A stretch of DNA of 64,000 nt, from assembly GCA_030602885.1 (NCBI GenBank), contig JAUVYV010000003.1, positions 1-64,000 of the forward strand, in the 5' to 3' direction. How positions within the stretch are numbered: the stretch's first letter is position 1; the number at the start of each line of letters is the position of its first letter. Source of the DNA: Phycisphaerales bacterium. GTDB lineage: Bacteria; Planctomycetota; Phycisphaerae; Sedimentisphaerales; Anaerobacaceae. The notes under the pieces are model-generated. The model saw only the letters and a program-made list of their open reading frames with translations, had not been told where the DNA came from and made no database searches. The translations under genes and the position numbers were made by a program. This document shows, piece after piece, positions 1 through 9,937 of the stretch.

Positions 1-129
1 AGGTGAGATGAATTGTGTTGAGCCATTTCTGTTTGTTTGATAGTCTTGCCATGGGTCATTCCTTTCAAATTAGGTTAGATTTGAGTCTTGTCATTTGCAC
101 AAATCATAACCGTTGAAGGGATGACCTTC

Positions 130-340
130 ATATTATCTAAACATGTCGCCTGCGTCCGTCTTCGCTCCCCGGCTTCACCAAAGGCTACGCCGAGACAAGT
201 GAAGCTACGCCGGGACAAGTGGCAGGCGAGGTGGGGGAAGCATTCCTCGCGTCTGCAACCCCCGGTGAAACCGAGGGCTAAATATGGATTCCGTGTCAAG
301 CACGGAATGACAGAGGCGGGGAAAATTTCACGGCCGGGAC
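130..340. repeat. Composite intergenic repeat (direct repeat plus hairpins)
   Basis: No convincing gene occupies 1-470. An 18-base unit reading GCTACGCCGRGACAAGTG occurs at 184-201 and again at 204-221 with one mismatch (period 20). A perfect 8-bp hairpin, ATTCCGTG/CACGGAAT with loop TCAAG, sits at 288-308 and is followed by GACA. A smaller hairpin, CGGT-GAA-ACCG, lies at 263-273. Such palindromes ending in GGAATGAC look like dispersed intergenic repeats; the element at 53138-53220 ends the same way. ORFs across this stretch are repeat translations rather than genes. Inference: a repeat mosaic left by small non-autonomous elements. Confidence 0.6.
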
Positions 341-470
341 GCCCATGCCACGATGGCAGGTGTGTGGTGGCTTTGGGTGGGTTTTGGCAGGCGGGGGGGT
401 TCGGGGGGCATTTGTTATAAGGTCTTATTTTAGCGGCAGTTGCGCTTGTGGATTTTGGCGGGAGGGGTAT

Positions 471-485
471 TGGCACAAGGTTTGC
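471..485 (+). promoter_or_regulatory. Sigma-54-like -24/-12 promoter
   Basis: TGGCAC (471-476), five bases, then TTGC (482-485), followed by T. This matches the sigma-54 consensus TGGCAC-N5-TTGC in every fixed position, with the right spacing. Transcription would start near 497, just before the ATG at 501. It would drive the receiver-domain gene and probably groES-groEL. A sigma-54 promoter normally needs an activator bound upstream; 1-470 is free to hold such sites, but I cannot identify one. No CIRCE operator is present upstream of groES. Confidence 0.5.
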
Positions 486-500
486 TGATTGATTAGGGCT

Positions 501-911
501 ATGGTAGCGGCGTGTGCACAAGCAGATGAGGTGAACGTGTTGGCCAGTGAGGCGGACTGGTGCTGGCCTGCTGCGCTTCGGGAGCTGTTTGCTCCTCGCG
601 GAGTGAATCTTTTGGTGGCGAGAGGGACGGGCGAGTTCGTAGATGTTCTGCATCAGCGGCGAGTTCATACGACGATAGTCGATATGGATTCGGGAGTCGG
701 GGGTCTGGCGACGATAAGGGTGATTCGGATGGAGTATCCTATGATGCCGTGTATCTTGTTGGCGAAGGAGGCGCCGGATGCGGTTCTTACCGAGGCGCTT
801 CGGCTTGAGGTGTTCAGTGTGATTGGCAAGCCGGTTGATATTGGTATATTGCAGGAGCAGTTAGACCGGCTTTTCGTCAAACGATATGCGAGTGATTTGT
901 TTTCAGTATAA
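501..911 (+). CDS. Divergent response-regulator receiver-domain protein
   Basis: A 136-residue protein that fits a single REC domain with no output domain. A probable phospho-acceptor Asp lies in IVDMDSG and the invariant-type Lys in IGKPVD, in the usual order. The Thr/Ser expected after the fourth strand is not evident (ILLAKEAPD), so phosphorylation-dependent switching is uncertain. I chose the ATG at 501 because an in-frame TTG at 489 would lie before the predicted start of the sigma-54-like transcript; with a very short leader this choice is still tentative. groES follows after 52 bases, so the two may be co-transcribed. Function unknown; it may be a stand-alone receiver or a structural REC-like adaptor. 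Confidence 0.6.
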   Translation: MVAACAQADEVNVLASEADWCWPAALRELFAPRGVNLLVARGTGEFVDVLHQRRVHTTIVDMDSGVGGLATIRVIRMEYPMMPCILLAKEAPDAVLTEALRLEVFSVIGKPVDIGILQEQLDRLFVKRYASDLFSV

Positions 912-963
912 GCAGAGAAGAACAGATAAACGTATTTGAGTTTTTGAAAGGAGTAAAGAGAAG

Positions 964-1254
964 ATGAAGATTCGACCATTGGCAGACAGGGTTCTTGTGC
1001 AGCGGGTAGAGGCGGAGAGCAAGACGGCAGGCGGGATTGTTCTTCCGGACACGGCGAAAGAGAAGCCGCAACGGGGCAAGATTGTAGCGGTCGGCGAGGG
1101 GAAGCTGCTTGACGACGGTAAACGTCAGAAGCCGCAGGTGAAGAAGGGTGATTTGGTGCTGTTTACGAGTTATGCGGGTACGGAGGTGAAGATAGACGGC
1201 AAAGAGTACATGATTATGAATGAGTCGGACATAATGGCGGTGATAGAGAAGTAG
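964..1254 (+). CDS. groES: Co-chaperonin GroES
   Basis: A 96-residue GroES/Hsp10, full length for the family. It starts [18 protein letters not shown], carries the mobile-loop segment [16 protein letters not shown] and ends in the beta-barrel strand [10 protein letters not shown]. It caps the GroEL cage in the cytoplasm and encloses folding substrates. A good ribosome-binding site (AAAGGAG) precedes the ATG. groEL follows after 66 bases, the standard operon order. No CIRCE inverted repeat is visible upstream, so HrcA control is not indicated. Confidence 0.98.
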   Translation: MKIRPLADRVLVQRVEAESKTAGGIVLPDTAKEKPQRGKIVAVGEGKLLDDGKRQKPQVKKGDLVLFTSYAGTEVKIDGKEYMIMNESDIMAVIEK

Positions 1255-1305
1255 CGTAGAGCGTACAGCGTTGATTGAGTTCGCTGAAGCCGAAGTTGAG
1301 TTTAA

Positions 1306-2946
<1,641 letters not shown>

Positions 2947-2961
2947 CGAAGATGAACGAGG

Positions 2962-2997
2962 GCGGGTCCCTGAGCGGGGCCCGCTTTTTTTGTTTTT
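2962..2997 (+). terminator. Rho-independent terminator of the groESL operon
   Basis: GCGGGTCCC (2962-2970), a five-base loop and GGGGCCCGC (2976-2984) form a 9-bp stem with one G-T pair, followed by a run of T interrupted by a single G (2985-2997). It stands 15 bases after the groEL stop. Confidence 0.9.
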
Positions 2998-3012
2998 GTG
3001 AAGGTGTGAGAT

Positions 3013-3303
3013 ATGAGCTTTCGGTTTTATTCGAATATGGTTTCTCAGGCGTCGCGGAATTTTGCGGGGGGCTTGTTTGCTACAGGGCTGCTGCTGATAG
3101 GGTTTGGGTTCCTTGTTTTTATATTCCGCGATATCTTCGCATTTCTGGCCGCTGCTTTGTTTTTCTTCGCCGGCGCAGGCTGTGGGGTGACGGCGTTTCG
3201 GATATGGTGGGCGCAGCGGCGGATAGACAAGATGCATTCCGGGGGTTCGGAGGGGTACAGGGAGAACGTTCGGATTCATATCGAAGAGTATCACGACGAA
3301 TAG
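3013..3303 (+). CDS. Small membrane protein, two predicted helices
   Basis: A 96-residue protein with two hydrophobic helices at about residues 20-38 and 41-62, separated by a short FRDI turn. A charged C-terminal tail follows (AQRRIDKMHSGG...IEEYHDE). The ribosome-binding site is weak (AAGGTGTGAG). It lies only 16 bases past the groEL terminator and ends before a hairpin that separates it from convergent genes. No family recognised; it is probably an inner-membrane protein with a cytoplasmic tail. Confidence 0.6.
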   Translation: MSFRFYSNMVSQASRNFAGGLFATGLLLIGFGFLVFIFRDIFAFLAAALFFFAGAGCGVTAFRIWWAQRRIDKMHSGGSEGYRENVRIHIEEYHDE

Positions 3304-3311
3304 GGGGACCG

Positions 3312-3327
3312 CTAAGCCGAAGCTTAG
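3312..3327. terminator. Short hairpin between convergent genes
   Basis: CTAAGC-CGAA-GCTTAG, a perfect 6-bp stem with a tetraloop, followed by GGGTTTAAAT. It sits nine bases after the stop of the membrane protein and about 50 bases from the stop of the convergent PIG-L gene. It may terminate either strand, but the T run is weak. Confidence 0.35.
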
Positions 3328-3376
3328 GGTTTAAATACTCAGCAGGGGTATTGTAGATGGAAGCAGCGGCGCAAGA

Positions 3377-4213
3377 TCAGAGATTATTTCTTGGTTGGAA
3401 CAGATGGGTGTAGAGGTCTGGTGAGTAGAGGTGGAAGTGGAGGTCTCGGATGTATTCGACGGGTCCTGCGTTTCTGATGACGTTGATTTCGGCCTCGATT
3501 TGACGTTGTGATTTGAATGCGAGCAGGGCGTCGAGTTTCTTGGCGAGCAAATCGGGCGAGGTGTTGATCTGGAGGTGCGGTGGGGCGGGGAAGTTGCAAT
3601 AGCAGGCGATTTCGTGGACGTATGGGATTCTTTCGATTGGGGTTCCAAGCTCGGGCCAGATTGCGCCGGCGGCGTGGTATAGGGAGATGAGCAATTCTTC
3701 GTGGACGATTTTGTGGTCGGGGTGGAGGTCGTTCGAGGTTGGGACGAAACACTGGGTGGGTCTTGCTTTTCGGATGTGATATGTGAATGTGTTCTGGAGT
3801 CCTGTGAAGGCGGCGACGGCGGCGGGGTCGGCATTTTCGGCGGGTCTTCTTCCGCGGTATTCGTTTAGTCGGCAGTCGGGGTAGCCGAGCCAGACAATGT
3901 TTTCTTTGGGGACGCCGAGGGACTGGTAGCAGTTGAAGGTCTCCTGTCGTCTGATTTCGGTGATGGTGTCCTTTTCTTCTTCGCTGCAATAGCCCATGGA
4001 GCCATCGGTGACGATGAGGATGTGGACGGGGACATTTTCGGAGACGGCGAGCTGTATGAGCAGGCCGGCACCGATGACGACATCGTCGTCGTGGGGGCTT
4101 ACGAAGAGGAATGATTCCTTATCGCCCTGCCAGTGTTTTGAGACGCCGTGGAGAGTCGGGGCGACGCGTCTTTCGTCGCCGACGAGGCGAACAACCTGGA
4201 ATTCTTCGGGCAC
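3377..4213 (-). CDS. PIG-L (LmbE-like) family deacetylase
   Basis: A 278-residue PIG-L/LmbE-type zinc N-deacetylase. The metal-binding signature PHDDD appears near residue 40 (FVSPHDDDVVIGAG) and the second ligand motif HPDH near residue 165. These enzymes remove acetyl groups from N-acetylglucosaminyl conjugates. No signal peptide is seen, so it should be cytoplasmic. It is the last gene of a four-gene minus-strand operon, 17 bases after the isomerase, and probably de-acetylates an intermediate of the same sugar pathway. The substrate cannot be read from sequence. Confidence 0.85.
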   Translation of the reverse strand: MPEEFQVVRLVGDERRVAPTLHGVSKHWQGDKESFLFVSPHDDDVVIGAGLLIQLAVSENVPVHILIVTDGSMGYCSEEEKDTITEIRRQETFNCYQSLGVPKENIVWLGYPDCRLNEYRGRRPAENADPAAVAAFTGLQNTFTYHIRKARPTQCFVPTSNDLHPDHKIVHEELLISLYHAAGAIWPELGTPIERIPYVHEIACYCNFPAPPHLQINTSPDLLAKKLDALLAFKSQRQIEAEINVIRNAGPVEYIRDLHFHLYSPDLYTHLFQPRNNL

Positions 4214-4230
4214 TTTGAATGCTCCTGTGT

Positions 4231-5043
4231 TTAAGCGGTGAAGGCGGTCAAGTTTTCGATTGCGGATTTGATGTCTGCGAGTCGGTTGTCGCCGGCTTCC
4301 CGTTCGACGGCGAGAGCACCGTTGAAGCCGATTTCTGCGAGCGTATTCAGGAATTCGGCGGTATTAACCTGGCCTGTGTCCCAGGGTACTTCTTCGCCCC
4401 AGCAGCCGGGTGTTGTGGTACGGTTTGCATCCTTGATGTGGCAGTGTTTTAGGTTTGGTGCGAGGGTCCTGAGCGCTTCGATGGGGTTTCCTTTGTCGTA
4501 GAGGATTATGTTTGCGGGGTCGAAGTTTATACCGAGGGCGGGGTGGTTGAGCATTTCGAAGAAGGTTTTCAATTCGTCGGCGGATTCCTGTCCTGTTTCG
4601 AGCAGGACCATGATTTGGTTGTCGGCGGCGGCATCGGCGATGATGCGTGTCCTTTCGAGGAGCTTGGTGGGGTTTTCGAGGTCGATGAATCCAAGGTGGA
4701 ATGTCAGATAGGGGACACCGAGCTGAGCGGTGAGGTCGATGGCGTCGAGGACGGTCTTTTTGTCGTCGGGCCAGTGGTCGTCGGGGACGATGCCACCTGT
4801 AATTTTGATGGAGTCGAGTGTTGAGTAGTCTTCGTGGGGGAAGTCTATCATGGTGGCGGAGATTTCCAGGCCGAGGGCTTCGACTTTATCGAGGTATGCT
4901 TTGCCGTCGGCGGCAAGGGCGGGTGAGAGGGCAAGGTGGAGATGGAAAGGGCCTGTTTGGTCAGCGAGGGTGTGCAGTTTTTCGAAGTCGTTTTGAAGCG
5001 ACCATGTGCAGACGGCTATCGGCCAATTACAGCATTTTACCAT
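4231..5043 (-). CDS. Sugar phosphate isomerase/epimerase family (AP endonuclease 2 TIM barrel)
   Basis: A 270-residue xylose-isomerase-like TIM barrel. Probable metal-site segments are LLETGQES, GINFDPANI, HCHIKDAN and VEREAGDN, in the order typical of the family. Its start overlaps the dehydrogenase stop by one base (TAATG), so translation is coupled. Proteins of this type isomerise or epimerise keto-sugars and inositols. Next to a Gfo/Idh/MocA dehydrogenase it probably acts on the oxidised product. Exact substrate unknown; no export signal. Confidence 0.85.
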   Translation of the reverse strand: MVKCCNWPIAVCTWSLQNDFEKLHTLADQTGPFHLHLALSPALAADGKAYLDKVEALGLEISATMIDFPHEDYSTLDSIKITGGIVPDDHWPDDKKTVLDAIDLTAQLGVPYLTFHLGFIDLENPTKLLERTRIIADAAADNQIMVLLETGQESADELKTFFEMLNHPALGINFDPANIILYDKGNPIEALRTLAPNLKHCHIKDANRTTTPGCWGEEVPWDTGQVNTAEFLNTLAEIGFNGALAVEREAGDNRLADIKSAIENLTAFTA

Positions 5044-6059
5044 TATATGCGTACCTCCTTTTTTGTTTCTGCGGCATATTTTTCTGCGTGGACGATTTTG
5101 ACGGCGTTCAGGGAGTCTTCGGGTGTAATTATGTCGGGGACATTTTGTCCTTTGATTTGTTTTATGAAGTGTGCGATTTCGCGTGAGTAGCCATCACCGG
5201 GTTCGACTTTGGGCGTGAATGGTTCGCCTTCGAGTGGATAGAGCGTGAAGGCGGGGTCTCTGGTGCAGTCATAGACTATCGCTCCACGTTCGAGGAGGAT
5301 ATTGAAGCTCATTTCGAATCGGAAGCATGGTGAGTTTACGAAGCCACCTTCGGCCACAATAGCTTTTTCTTCTGGGTAGATGTACTGCGTTGCGACGTAG
5401 TCGAAGCCACCTGTGGGGCCTGTGAGTGCCTGAGAGCGGACGGCTTTTGGCGGGCCGAAGAGGTACTGGACGTAATCGGTGTCGTGGATGTGGAGATCCA
5501 TGAGGGCGCCGCCGCTTTTTTCCTGGTCGATGAGCCAGTTTTGCCAGGACCAGGTGGGAGGAGCAGCGAGACGTCTGAATGAGCAGGCGACGGCGTCGCC
5601 GTGCTCGGCGGATTCGATGATTTGTTTTGTTTTTGCGTATTCGGGCCAGAATCGGATGCAGTGACCTATCTGGAGGGTTTTGCCGGTTTCTTCTGCCGTG
5701 GAGATCATGTCTTCGCACTGTGCGGTGTTGAGTGCCATTGGTTTTTCGCAGAGGACGTTGACGCCGGCTTTGAGTGCTTTTACGGTGAAGTCTCTGTGGA
5801 GGAAGGTAGGGAGGGTGATTGAGACGGCGTCGAGGTTTTCTTCTGCGAGCATTTTTTCGAAGTCGGTGTAGAGAGCAAGGCCGCTTAGGTCGAGGGGAGC
5901 TTCTGCGCCTTCGATATTACCTGCGGTGCCCTTTGTATCTGTGAGTCGTTTTTCGTCTGCGTCACAGATTGCGGTGACGATGACATCATCGAGAGCGTGG
6001 TAGCATCGGAGGTGCATTTTCCCCATGAATCCGAGGCCGATTAGGCCGACACGAGTCAT
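5043..6059 (-). CDS. Gfo/Idh/MocA family NAD(P)-dependent oxidoreductase
   Basis: A 338-residue two-domain dehydrogenase. The Rossmann signature GLIGLGFMGKMHLR opens the protein, the family motif CEKPMALN lies near residue 110, and the catalytic-type His is in DLHIHDTDYV near residue 195. These enzymes oxidise or reduce sugars, inositols and aminosugars at one hydroxyl. It follows the transporter by 39 bases and overlaps the isomerase by one base. Inference: import, oxidation, isomerisation and deacetylation of one sugar or cyclitol. Confidence 0.9.
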   Translation of the reverse strand: MTRVGLIGLGFMGKMHLRCYHALDDVIVTAICDADEKRLTDTKGTAGNIEGAEAPLDLSGLALYTDFEKMLAEENLDAVSITLPTFLHRDFTVKALKAGVNVLCEKPMALNTAQCEDMISTAEETGKTLQIGHCIRFWPEYAKTKQIIESAEHGDAVACSFRRLAAPPTWSWQNWLIDQEKSGGALMDLHIHDTDYVQYLFGPPKAVRSQALTGPTGGFDYVATQYIYPEEKAIVAEGGFVNSPCFRFEMSFNILLERGAIVYDCTRDPAFTLYPLEGEPFTPKVEPGDGYSREIAHFIKQIKGQNVPDIITPEDSLNAVKIVHAEKYAAETKKEVRI

Positions 6060-6098
6060 TTTTTGTGTTCCTTACTTATCGCGTTTTGTATTTGCTTT

Positions 6099-7268
6099 CT
6101 AACCCTTAAGGAAGACGATTAAGACGATTACGGAGACAAGTGTTATCACGGCTGGTACGGCAAAGACGGGTCGCCACTGGAATTTATCATCTTTCTTGAA
6201 ATGGTCCATAACAATGCCGGCGAAGTGGGTTCCGAGGAAGAGTCCAATGCCGGTGGTAGCGGCAAAGATGAGTGCCTGTACGGAGTTTATTATCTTCTCA
6301 GGGGCGAGTGAATTAGCATACTTCTGTCCGACGATGATAAAGAGGACATAGGCGAGTCCGTGCAGTGACTGAGAGACTATTACCAGTGGACGCGGTTTGC
6401 CGAGCACATATACAAAGTAGAGTATCATCCAGCACGCGGCACCGATAACCAACGTCCATTTATAGCCGACTGCATCAATCAGCCGCTGCATTACCAGGAA
6501 GGTGGCGATAGCCTGGCAGGCCTGGGCAATAGCCATGATGGCTGAGATATTTTTGGCTGGGATGCCGGAATCTATCATAAGCTGTGCTGAGCCGAGGAAA
6601 TAGAACTGCATCAGTCCGGCAACTACAAGCGAGACAATAACAAAGACAAGAAAGTCAGCGGCCTTGAGCATTGCCAGTGCATCGAGAACAGGCGTGCCGC
6701 CGGTGCCTGCGGGCTGAGTCTGTGGCAGCAGCAGGCAACAGCAGGCCATGACTATCGACAGAGCCGCGGCAAGGAAAAGGCAGTCGCGCCCTCGCTCTGC
6801 GGTCTTGAAGATATGCCGAATGCCGGTAAGTAAGTATCCAGTGAGCGCCCATCCAGTGGGAGCCCAAAAGAACACCCAGCCAATCCAGTAACCATCTGAG
6901 ACCTTTGAGAAGAGGACGGCATTTACGATTGGCAGTGTGCCGGCGAAGAAGACCGACCAGAGGAGCATGGCAATTAGTAAGGAGCCGAACTTTTCGCGTG
7001 TGGCGGCGAAGAAGAGCAGGCCGGCACCTATCAGATGTGAGACGACAAGTATCCACTCGGCATTAATCCACTTGTCCGCGATTTGCCCTGCAAGAAGTGG
7101 CGAGACGATGCAGGCAAGGGGGAGAGCTGCGTAGATCCAGCCGGTCTGTTTTCCTGAGAATTTGAGCGGGCCGAGGAGGCGGGCGGCGAGGACGGGCATC
7201 CAGGCGCCCCATATTGCGTATTCGAGGCCCATTACGAGTGATAGTTTGATGTAGAGAGCTGTGTCCAT
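6099..7268 (-). CDS. MFS transporter, nucleoside:H+ symporter-like
   Basis: A 389-residue membrane protein with about twelve hydrophobic segments, resembling the NupG/XapB-type major facilitator group (GLEYAIWGAWMPVLAARL at the start). I placed the start at 7268, where ATG is preceded by AAGGAG with six-base spacing; a longer reading frame to 7331 would begin inside the -35 region. It is the first gene of the sugar operon and has its own promoter at 7303-7331. Relatives in planctomycetes and Bacteroidetes often sit beside Gfo/Idh enzymes, so a sugar or cyclitol is as likely a substrate as a nucleoside. Confidence 0.8.
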   Translation of the reverse strand: MDTALYIKLSLVMGLEYAIWGAWMPVLAARLLGPLKFSGKQTGWIYAALPLACIVSPLLAGQIADKWINAEWILVVSHLIGAGLLFFAATREKFGSLLIAMLLWSVFFAGTLPIVNAVLFSKVSDGYWIGWVFFWAPTGWALTGYLLTGIRHIFKTAERGRDCLFLAAALSIVMACCCLLLPQTQPAGTGGTPVLDALAMLKAADFLVFVIVSLVVAGLMQFYFLGSAQLMIDSGIPAKNISAIMAIAQACQAIATFLVMQRLIDAVGYKWTLVIGAACWMILYFVYVLGKPRPLVIVSQSLHGLAYVLFIIVGQKYANSLAPEKIINSVQALIFAATTGIGLFLGTHFAGIVMDHFKKDDKFQWRPVFAVPAVITLVSVIVLIVFLKG

Positions 7269-7302
7269 TTTGTTCTCCTTAAAAAAATGGATAGATGGGC
7301 GG

Positions 7303-7331
7303 AGTATACAGGAGAGAAAAGGAGCGTACAA
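7303..7331 (-). promoter_or_regulatory. Sigma-70-type promoter of the sugar operon
   Basis: On the minus strand TTGTAC (7331-7326), a 17-base spacer and TATACT (7308-7303). It lies between the mraY stop and the MFS start, giving a leader of about 30 bases. This separates the sugar operon from the upstream mur genes. Confidence 0.65.
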
Positions 7332-7355
7332 GAATATATTGCGTGAATACGGGAA

Positions 7356-8495
7356 CTATCTGATTTTGAGGGTGGCGAGCGCGATTGCGGCGAAGGCGGC
7401 GGCGAGGAGCCAGAATCGGACGACTACCTGGGGTTCGGACCAGCCGGCGAGGTGGAAGTGGTGGTGGATGGGGGCGCATCTGAAGAGGCGCTTGCCGGAG
7501 GTGTATTTGAAGTAGCCGACCTGTAGTACGACGCTGAGCAGCTCGAAGATGAAGACGCCGCCTATGATGAGCAGTAGTATTTCGTTTCTGGTGACCAGCG
7601 CGCCGTAGCCCATGGCGGCGCCGAGCGGCAACGAGCCGACATCGCCCATGAAGACCTGAGCTGGGTGGCAGTTGTACCAGAGGAAGCCGAGGACGGCGCC
7701 GAGGATAGCGCAGTAGAATATGGCAAGTTCGCCGGCCTGGGGTATCGCGGGCAGGAGCAGATAGCTTGCCCATGTGGCGGGGCTGGTTCTGGTCATGGTT
7801 TCGGAGGCGACATAAGAGAGTATGGCCAAGACGAGCGCGACCATGCCGACGCAGCCGGCGGCGAGGCCGTCCATACCGTCGGTGAGGTTAACGGCGTTGC
7901 TGGTGGCGGAGATATAGAGAATAGCTATGAGGACGAAAATCCAGTTTGCGAGAGGCAGGCCGTGCTTGTAGAAGGGGAGCCAGAACTTTTTTCCGTCTTC
8001 GATATTTGCGAAGTCCATGTATAGGAATGATGCGATGAGGACGGCGCCGCCGAACTGGAAGAGGAGTTTTTCCCATGGTTTTAGGCCGTCCCTGCTTCTG
8101 TGTCGTGCGTCGGCGGTGAGTTTAAGCCAGTCATCGACGCCGCCGAGCGCACCGAACCAGATAATGACGATTATAGCTTTCTGTACGAAAGGATTGTTGA
8201 GCTTAGCCCAGAGAAGGGTGCTTGCGAGTACGGCGAGAATAATTATGAGGCCACCCATGGTTGGGGTGTTGGCCTTTTCTTTAGTAAGCTCGTTTAGGGT
8301 AGCGTGATGGAATTCGGGTCGGTCGCCGATTTTTTTTCTCATAAGCCAGCGGATGATTTTGGGGCCGAGGAGGACGGCGACGACGAGCGAGGTGAGCAGA
8401 GCGGCGATGGAGCGGAACATTACTTCCTGGTAGGCGTAGAAGCCGAGTCGGTGTGTAAAGATGTCACGCAGATACCATAACAGATGGTAGATCAT
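7356..8495 (-). CDS. mraY: Phospho-N-acetylmuramoyl-pentapeptide transferase
   Basis: A 379-residue polytopic membrane enzyme of normal length. It transfers phospho-MurNAc-pentapeptide to undecaprenyl phosphate, giving lipid I. Signature segments are intact: VDDWLKL near residue 120, NAVNLTDGMDGLAAG near 205, and the HHHFHLAGWSE loop near 340. The start overlaps the murF stop (ATGA), so it is the third gene of murE-murF-mraY. The bases just before its ATG belong to a heptamer tandem repeat (8497-8534), leaving no clean ribosome-binding site and suggesting coupling to murF. Confidence 0.97.
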   Translation of the reverse strand: MIYHLLWYLRDIFTHRLGFYAYQEVMFRSIAALLTSLVVAVLLGPKIIRWLMRKKIGDRPEFHHATLNELTKEKANTPTMGGLIIILAVLASTLLWAKLNNPFVQKAIIVIIWFGALGGVDDWLKLTADARHRSRDGLKPWEKLLFQFGGAVLIASFLYMDFANIEDGKKFWLPFYKHGLPLANWIFVLIAILYISATSNAVNLTDGMDGLAAGCVGMVALVLAILSYVASETMTRTSPATWASYLLLPAIPQAGELAIFYCAILGAVLGFLWYNCHPAQVFMGDVGSLPLGAAMGYGALVTRNEILLLIIGGVFIFELLSVVLQVGYFKYTSGKRLFRCAPIHHHFHLAGWSEPQVVVRFWLLAAAFAAIALATLKIR

Positions 8496-9937
8496 TTCGT
8501 GTCTTGTCTCTCGTCTCTCGTCTCTCGTGTCTCGCTGCGGGGCAGCCGGGACGCGGCCGAGGCGAAGATTTTTGTCAGCTTTTCTACCGCGCGTTCAAGC
8601 TCTGCGATTCTTGAGCCCTTGACGAGTATTATATCGGAATCTTCGATGAATTGGTGCAGATTATTGCAGAGTGCAGTGGTATCATCAAATGAGGTTGTGG
8701 ATATATTGTGGTCGGGGATTTTGCTCGCGGATTGTGCGGCGATTTTAGCAAGTTTTCCGACGGTGAGTAAAGCATCGATTTTTTTGTTTGCGATATCCAT
8801 TCCGAGCTCTGCGTGTAGGCGTTCTGCGTATTGGCCGAGCTCGGCCATGTCGCCGCAGATGAAGACGGCTCGGCGTTTTTGTGAGCGGGCGAGTTTGGCG
8901 AGGATATCGAGGGCATTTTTCATAGAGGCGGGGTTGGCGTTGTAGCAGTCGTTTATGACGGTCAGTGTGCCGAGTTGAAGCAGTTCTGTTCTCATTGGGA
9001 CAGGGGGCAGGGATTTTAGGGCGGAAGCGAAAGAAACGAGTGTTAGGCCGAGATGTTTGCAGATGGCCCAGGCGGCGAGTGCGTTTTGTGCGTATGCGAG
9101 TCCGGGCAGTGGGATGCGAATTTTGGTGCCGTCAATAGTTAAGGAGGCGGTGAGGCCGTCGGATTTGAGGTTTTTGGCGCGGCAATCGGCGGTATCGGAT
9201 TGGCCGAAGGTAAGGAACGGACGGTGGAGTTTTTTGGCGGCGTCGAGGAGTTGTGGGCAATCGGCGTTGATAAAGAGTGAGCCGTCTTTGCGAAGGCCTT
9301 TGGCGATGGCGAGTTTTTCGGCTGTTATGGTTTCGAGTGAGCCGAAACCGTGGAGGTGTGCGTTCGTGACGTTGGTTATGAGGGCGATATCGGGGGCGGC
9401 GATTTTAGAGAGGTATGCGATTTCGCCGGGGTGATTTGCGCCGAGCTCGACGAGGACGATGTCGTCGTCGGGTTGTGCGGCGAGCAGTGAGAGCGGCAGG
9501 CCTATTTGGTTGTTGAAGTTTTTGGGTGCCTGTGAACATTTGAAGTGTTTGCTGAGGACGTGGTAAATGAAGTGTCTTGTTGTTGTTTTTCCGACGGAGC
9601 CGGTGACGGCGACGACTTTGAAATTGCAGATTCGGCGGTAGTATGCTGCGAGCGTGCCGAGGGCTTTTATGGTATCGGGTACTTTGAGTAAGATTTTGCC
9701 GGGGAAGAGTGCAGGATTGATATCCTTACCGACGACGGCGCAGGCGGCACCTTTTTGGAAGGCATCAGCGAGGTAATCGTGGCCGTCGAAGTTTTCACCG
9801 GGGATGGCGAAGAAGCAGTCGTCGGGTTTTGTGGTTCGCGAGTCGGTGCTTACTCGTATTGCGTATTGAGTATCGCGTATCGCGTTGAGCGAAGCGTCTA
9901 TTATTGCAGCCAGTTTTGTAGTCGAGAGTTTTTTCAT
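8492..9937 (-). CDS. murF: UDP-MurNAc-tripeptide--D-Ala-D-Ala ligase
   Basis: A 481-residue Mur ligase that adds D-Ala-D-Ala to the UDP-MurNAc-tripeptide in the cytoplasm. The ATP-binding loop VTGSVGKTTT is near residue 115, and the downstream NDCYNANPASM and GDMAELG motifs are present. The start at 9937 is set by an ATGA overlap with murE; an upstream in-frame ATG at 9955 would only lengthen that overlap. Two heptamer repeats lie inside the frame: one encodes DTQYAIR at residues 22-28, in the loop before the N-terminal TDSR motif, and another forms the last 13 or so residues, rich in E, T, R and D. Confidence 0.96.
   Translation of the reverse strand: MKKLSTTKLAAIIDASLNAIRDTQYAIRVSTDSRTTKPDDCFFAIPGENFDGHDYLADAFQKGAACAVVGKDINPALFPGKILLKVPDTIKALGTLAAYYRRICNFKVVAVTGSVGKTTTRHFIYHVLSKHFKCSQAPKNFNNQIGLPLSLLAAQPDDDIVLVELGANHPGEIAYLSKIAAPDIALITNVTNAHLHGFGSLETITAEKLAIAKGLRKDGSLFINADCPQLLDAAKKLHRPFLTFGQSDTADCRAKNLKSDGLTASLTIDGTKIRIPLPGLAYAQNALAAWAICKHLGLTLVSFASALKSLPPVPMRTELLQLGTLTVINDCYNANPASMKNALDILAKLARSQKRRAVFICGDMAELGQYAERLHAELGMDIANKKIDALLTVGKLAKIAAQSASKIPDHNISTTSFDDTTALCNNLHQFIEDSDIILVKGSRIAELERAVEKLTKIFASAASRLPRSETRETRDERQDTK
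8497..8534. repeat. Heptamer tandem repeat at the murF 3' end
   Basis: Five 7-base units on the plus strand: TCGTGTC, TTGTCTC, TCGTCTC, TCGTCTC, TCGTGTC, then TCG. They encode the C-terminal tail of MurF (ETRETRDERQDT) and end two bases before the mraY ATG. Confidence 0.85.
9858..9885. repeat. Heptamer tandem repeat inside murF
   Basis: Four 7-base units: ATTGCGT, ATTGAGT, ATCGCGT, ATCGCGT. Read on the minus strand they give AIRDTQYAIR near the MurF N-terminus. The unit matches the repeat inside murE (10114-10141), and both are read in the same frame. Confidence 0.85.

Noticed and set aside
75-668. A 197-codon minus-strand frame across the left edge
   Set aside because: It runs through repeats and through the receiver-domain gene on the other strand, has no start signal and no recognisable domain.
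912-963. CIRCE/HrcA operator before groES
   Set aside because: No TTAGCACTC-N9-GAGTGCTAA or near match is present in this gap.
7269-7331. Longer N-terminus for the MFS transporter
   Set aside because: The extra 21 codons lie over the promoter and lack a ribosome-binding site; the ATG at 7268 has a good one.
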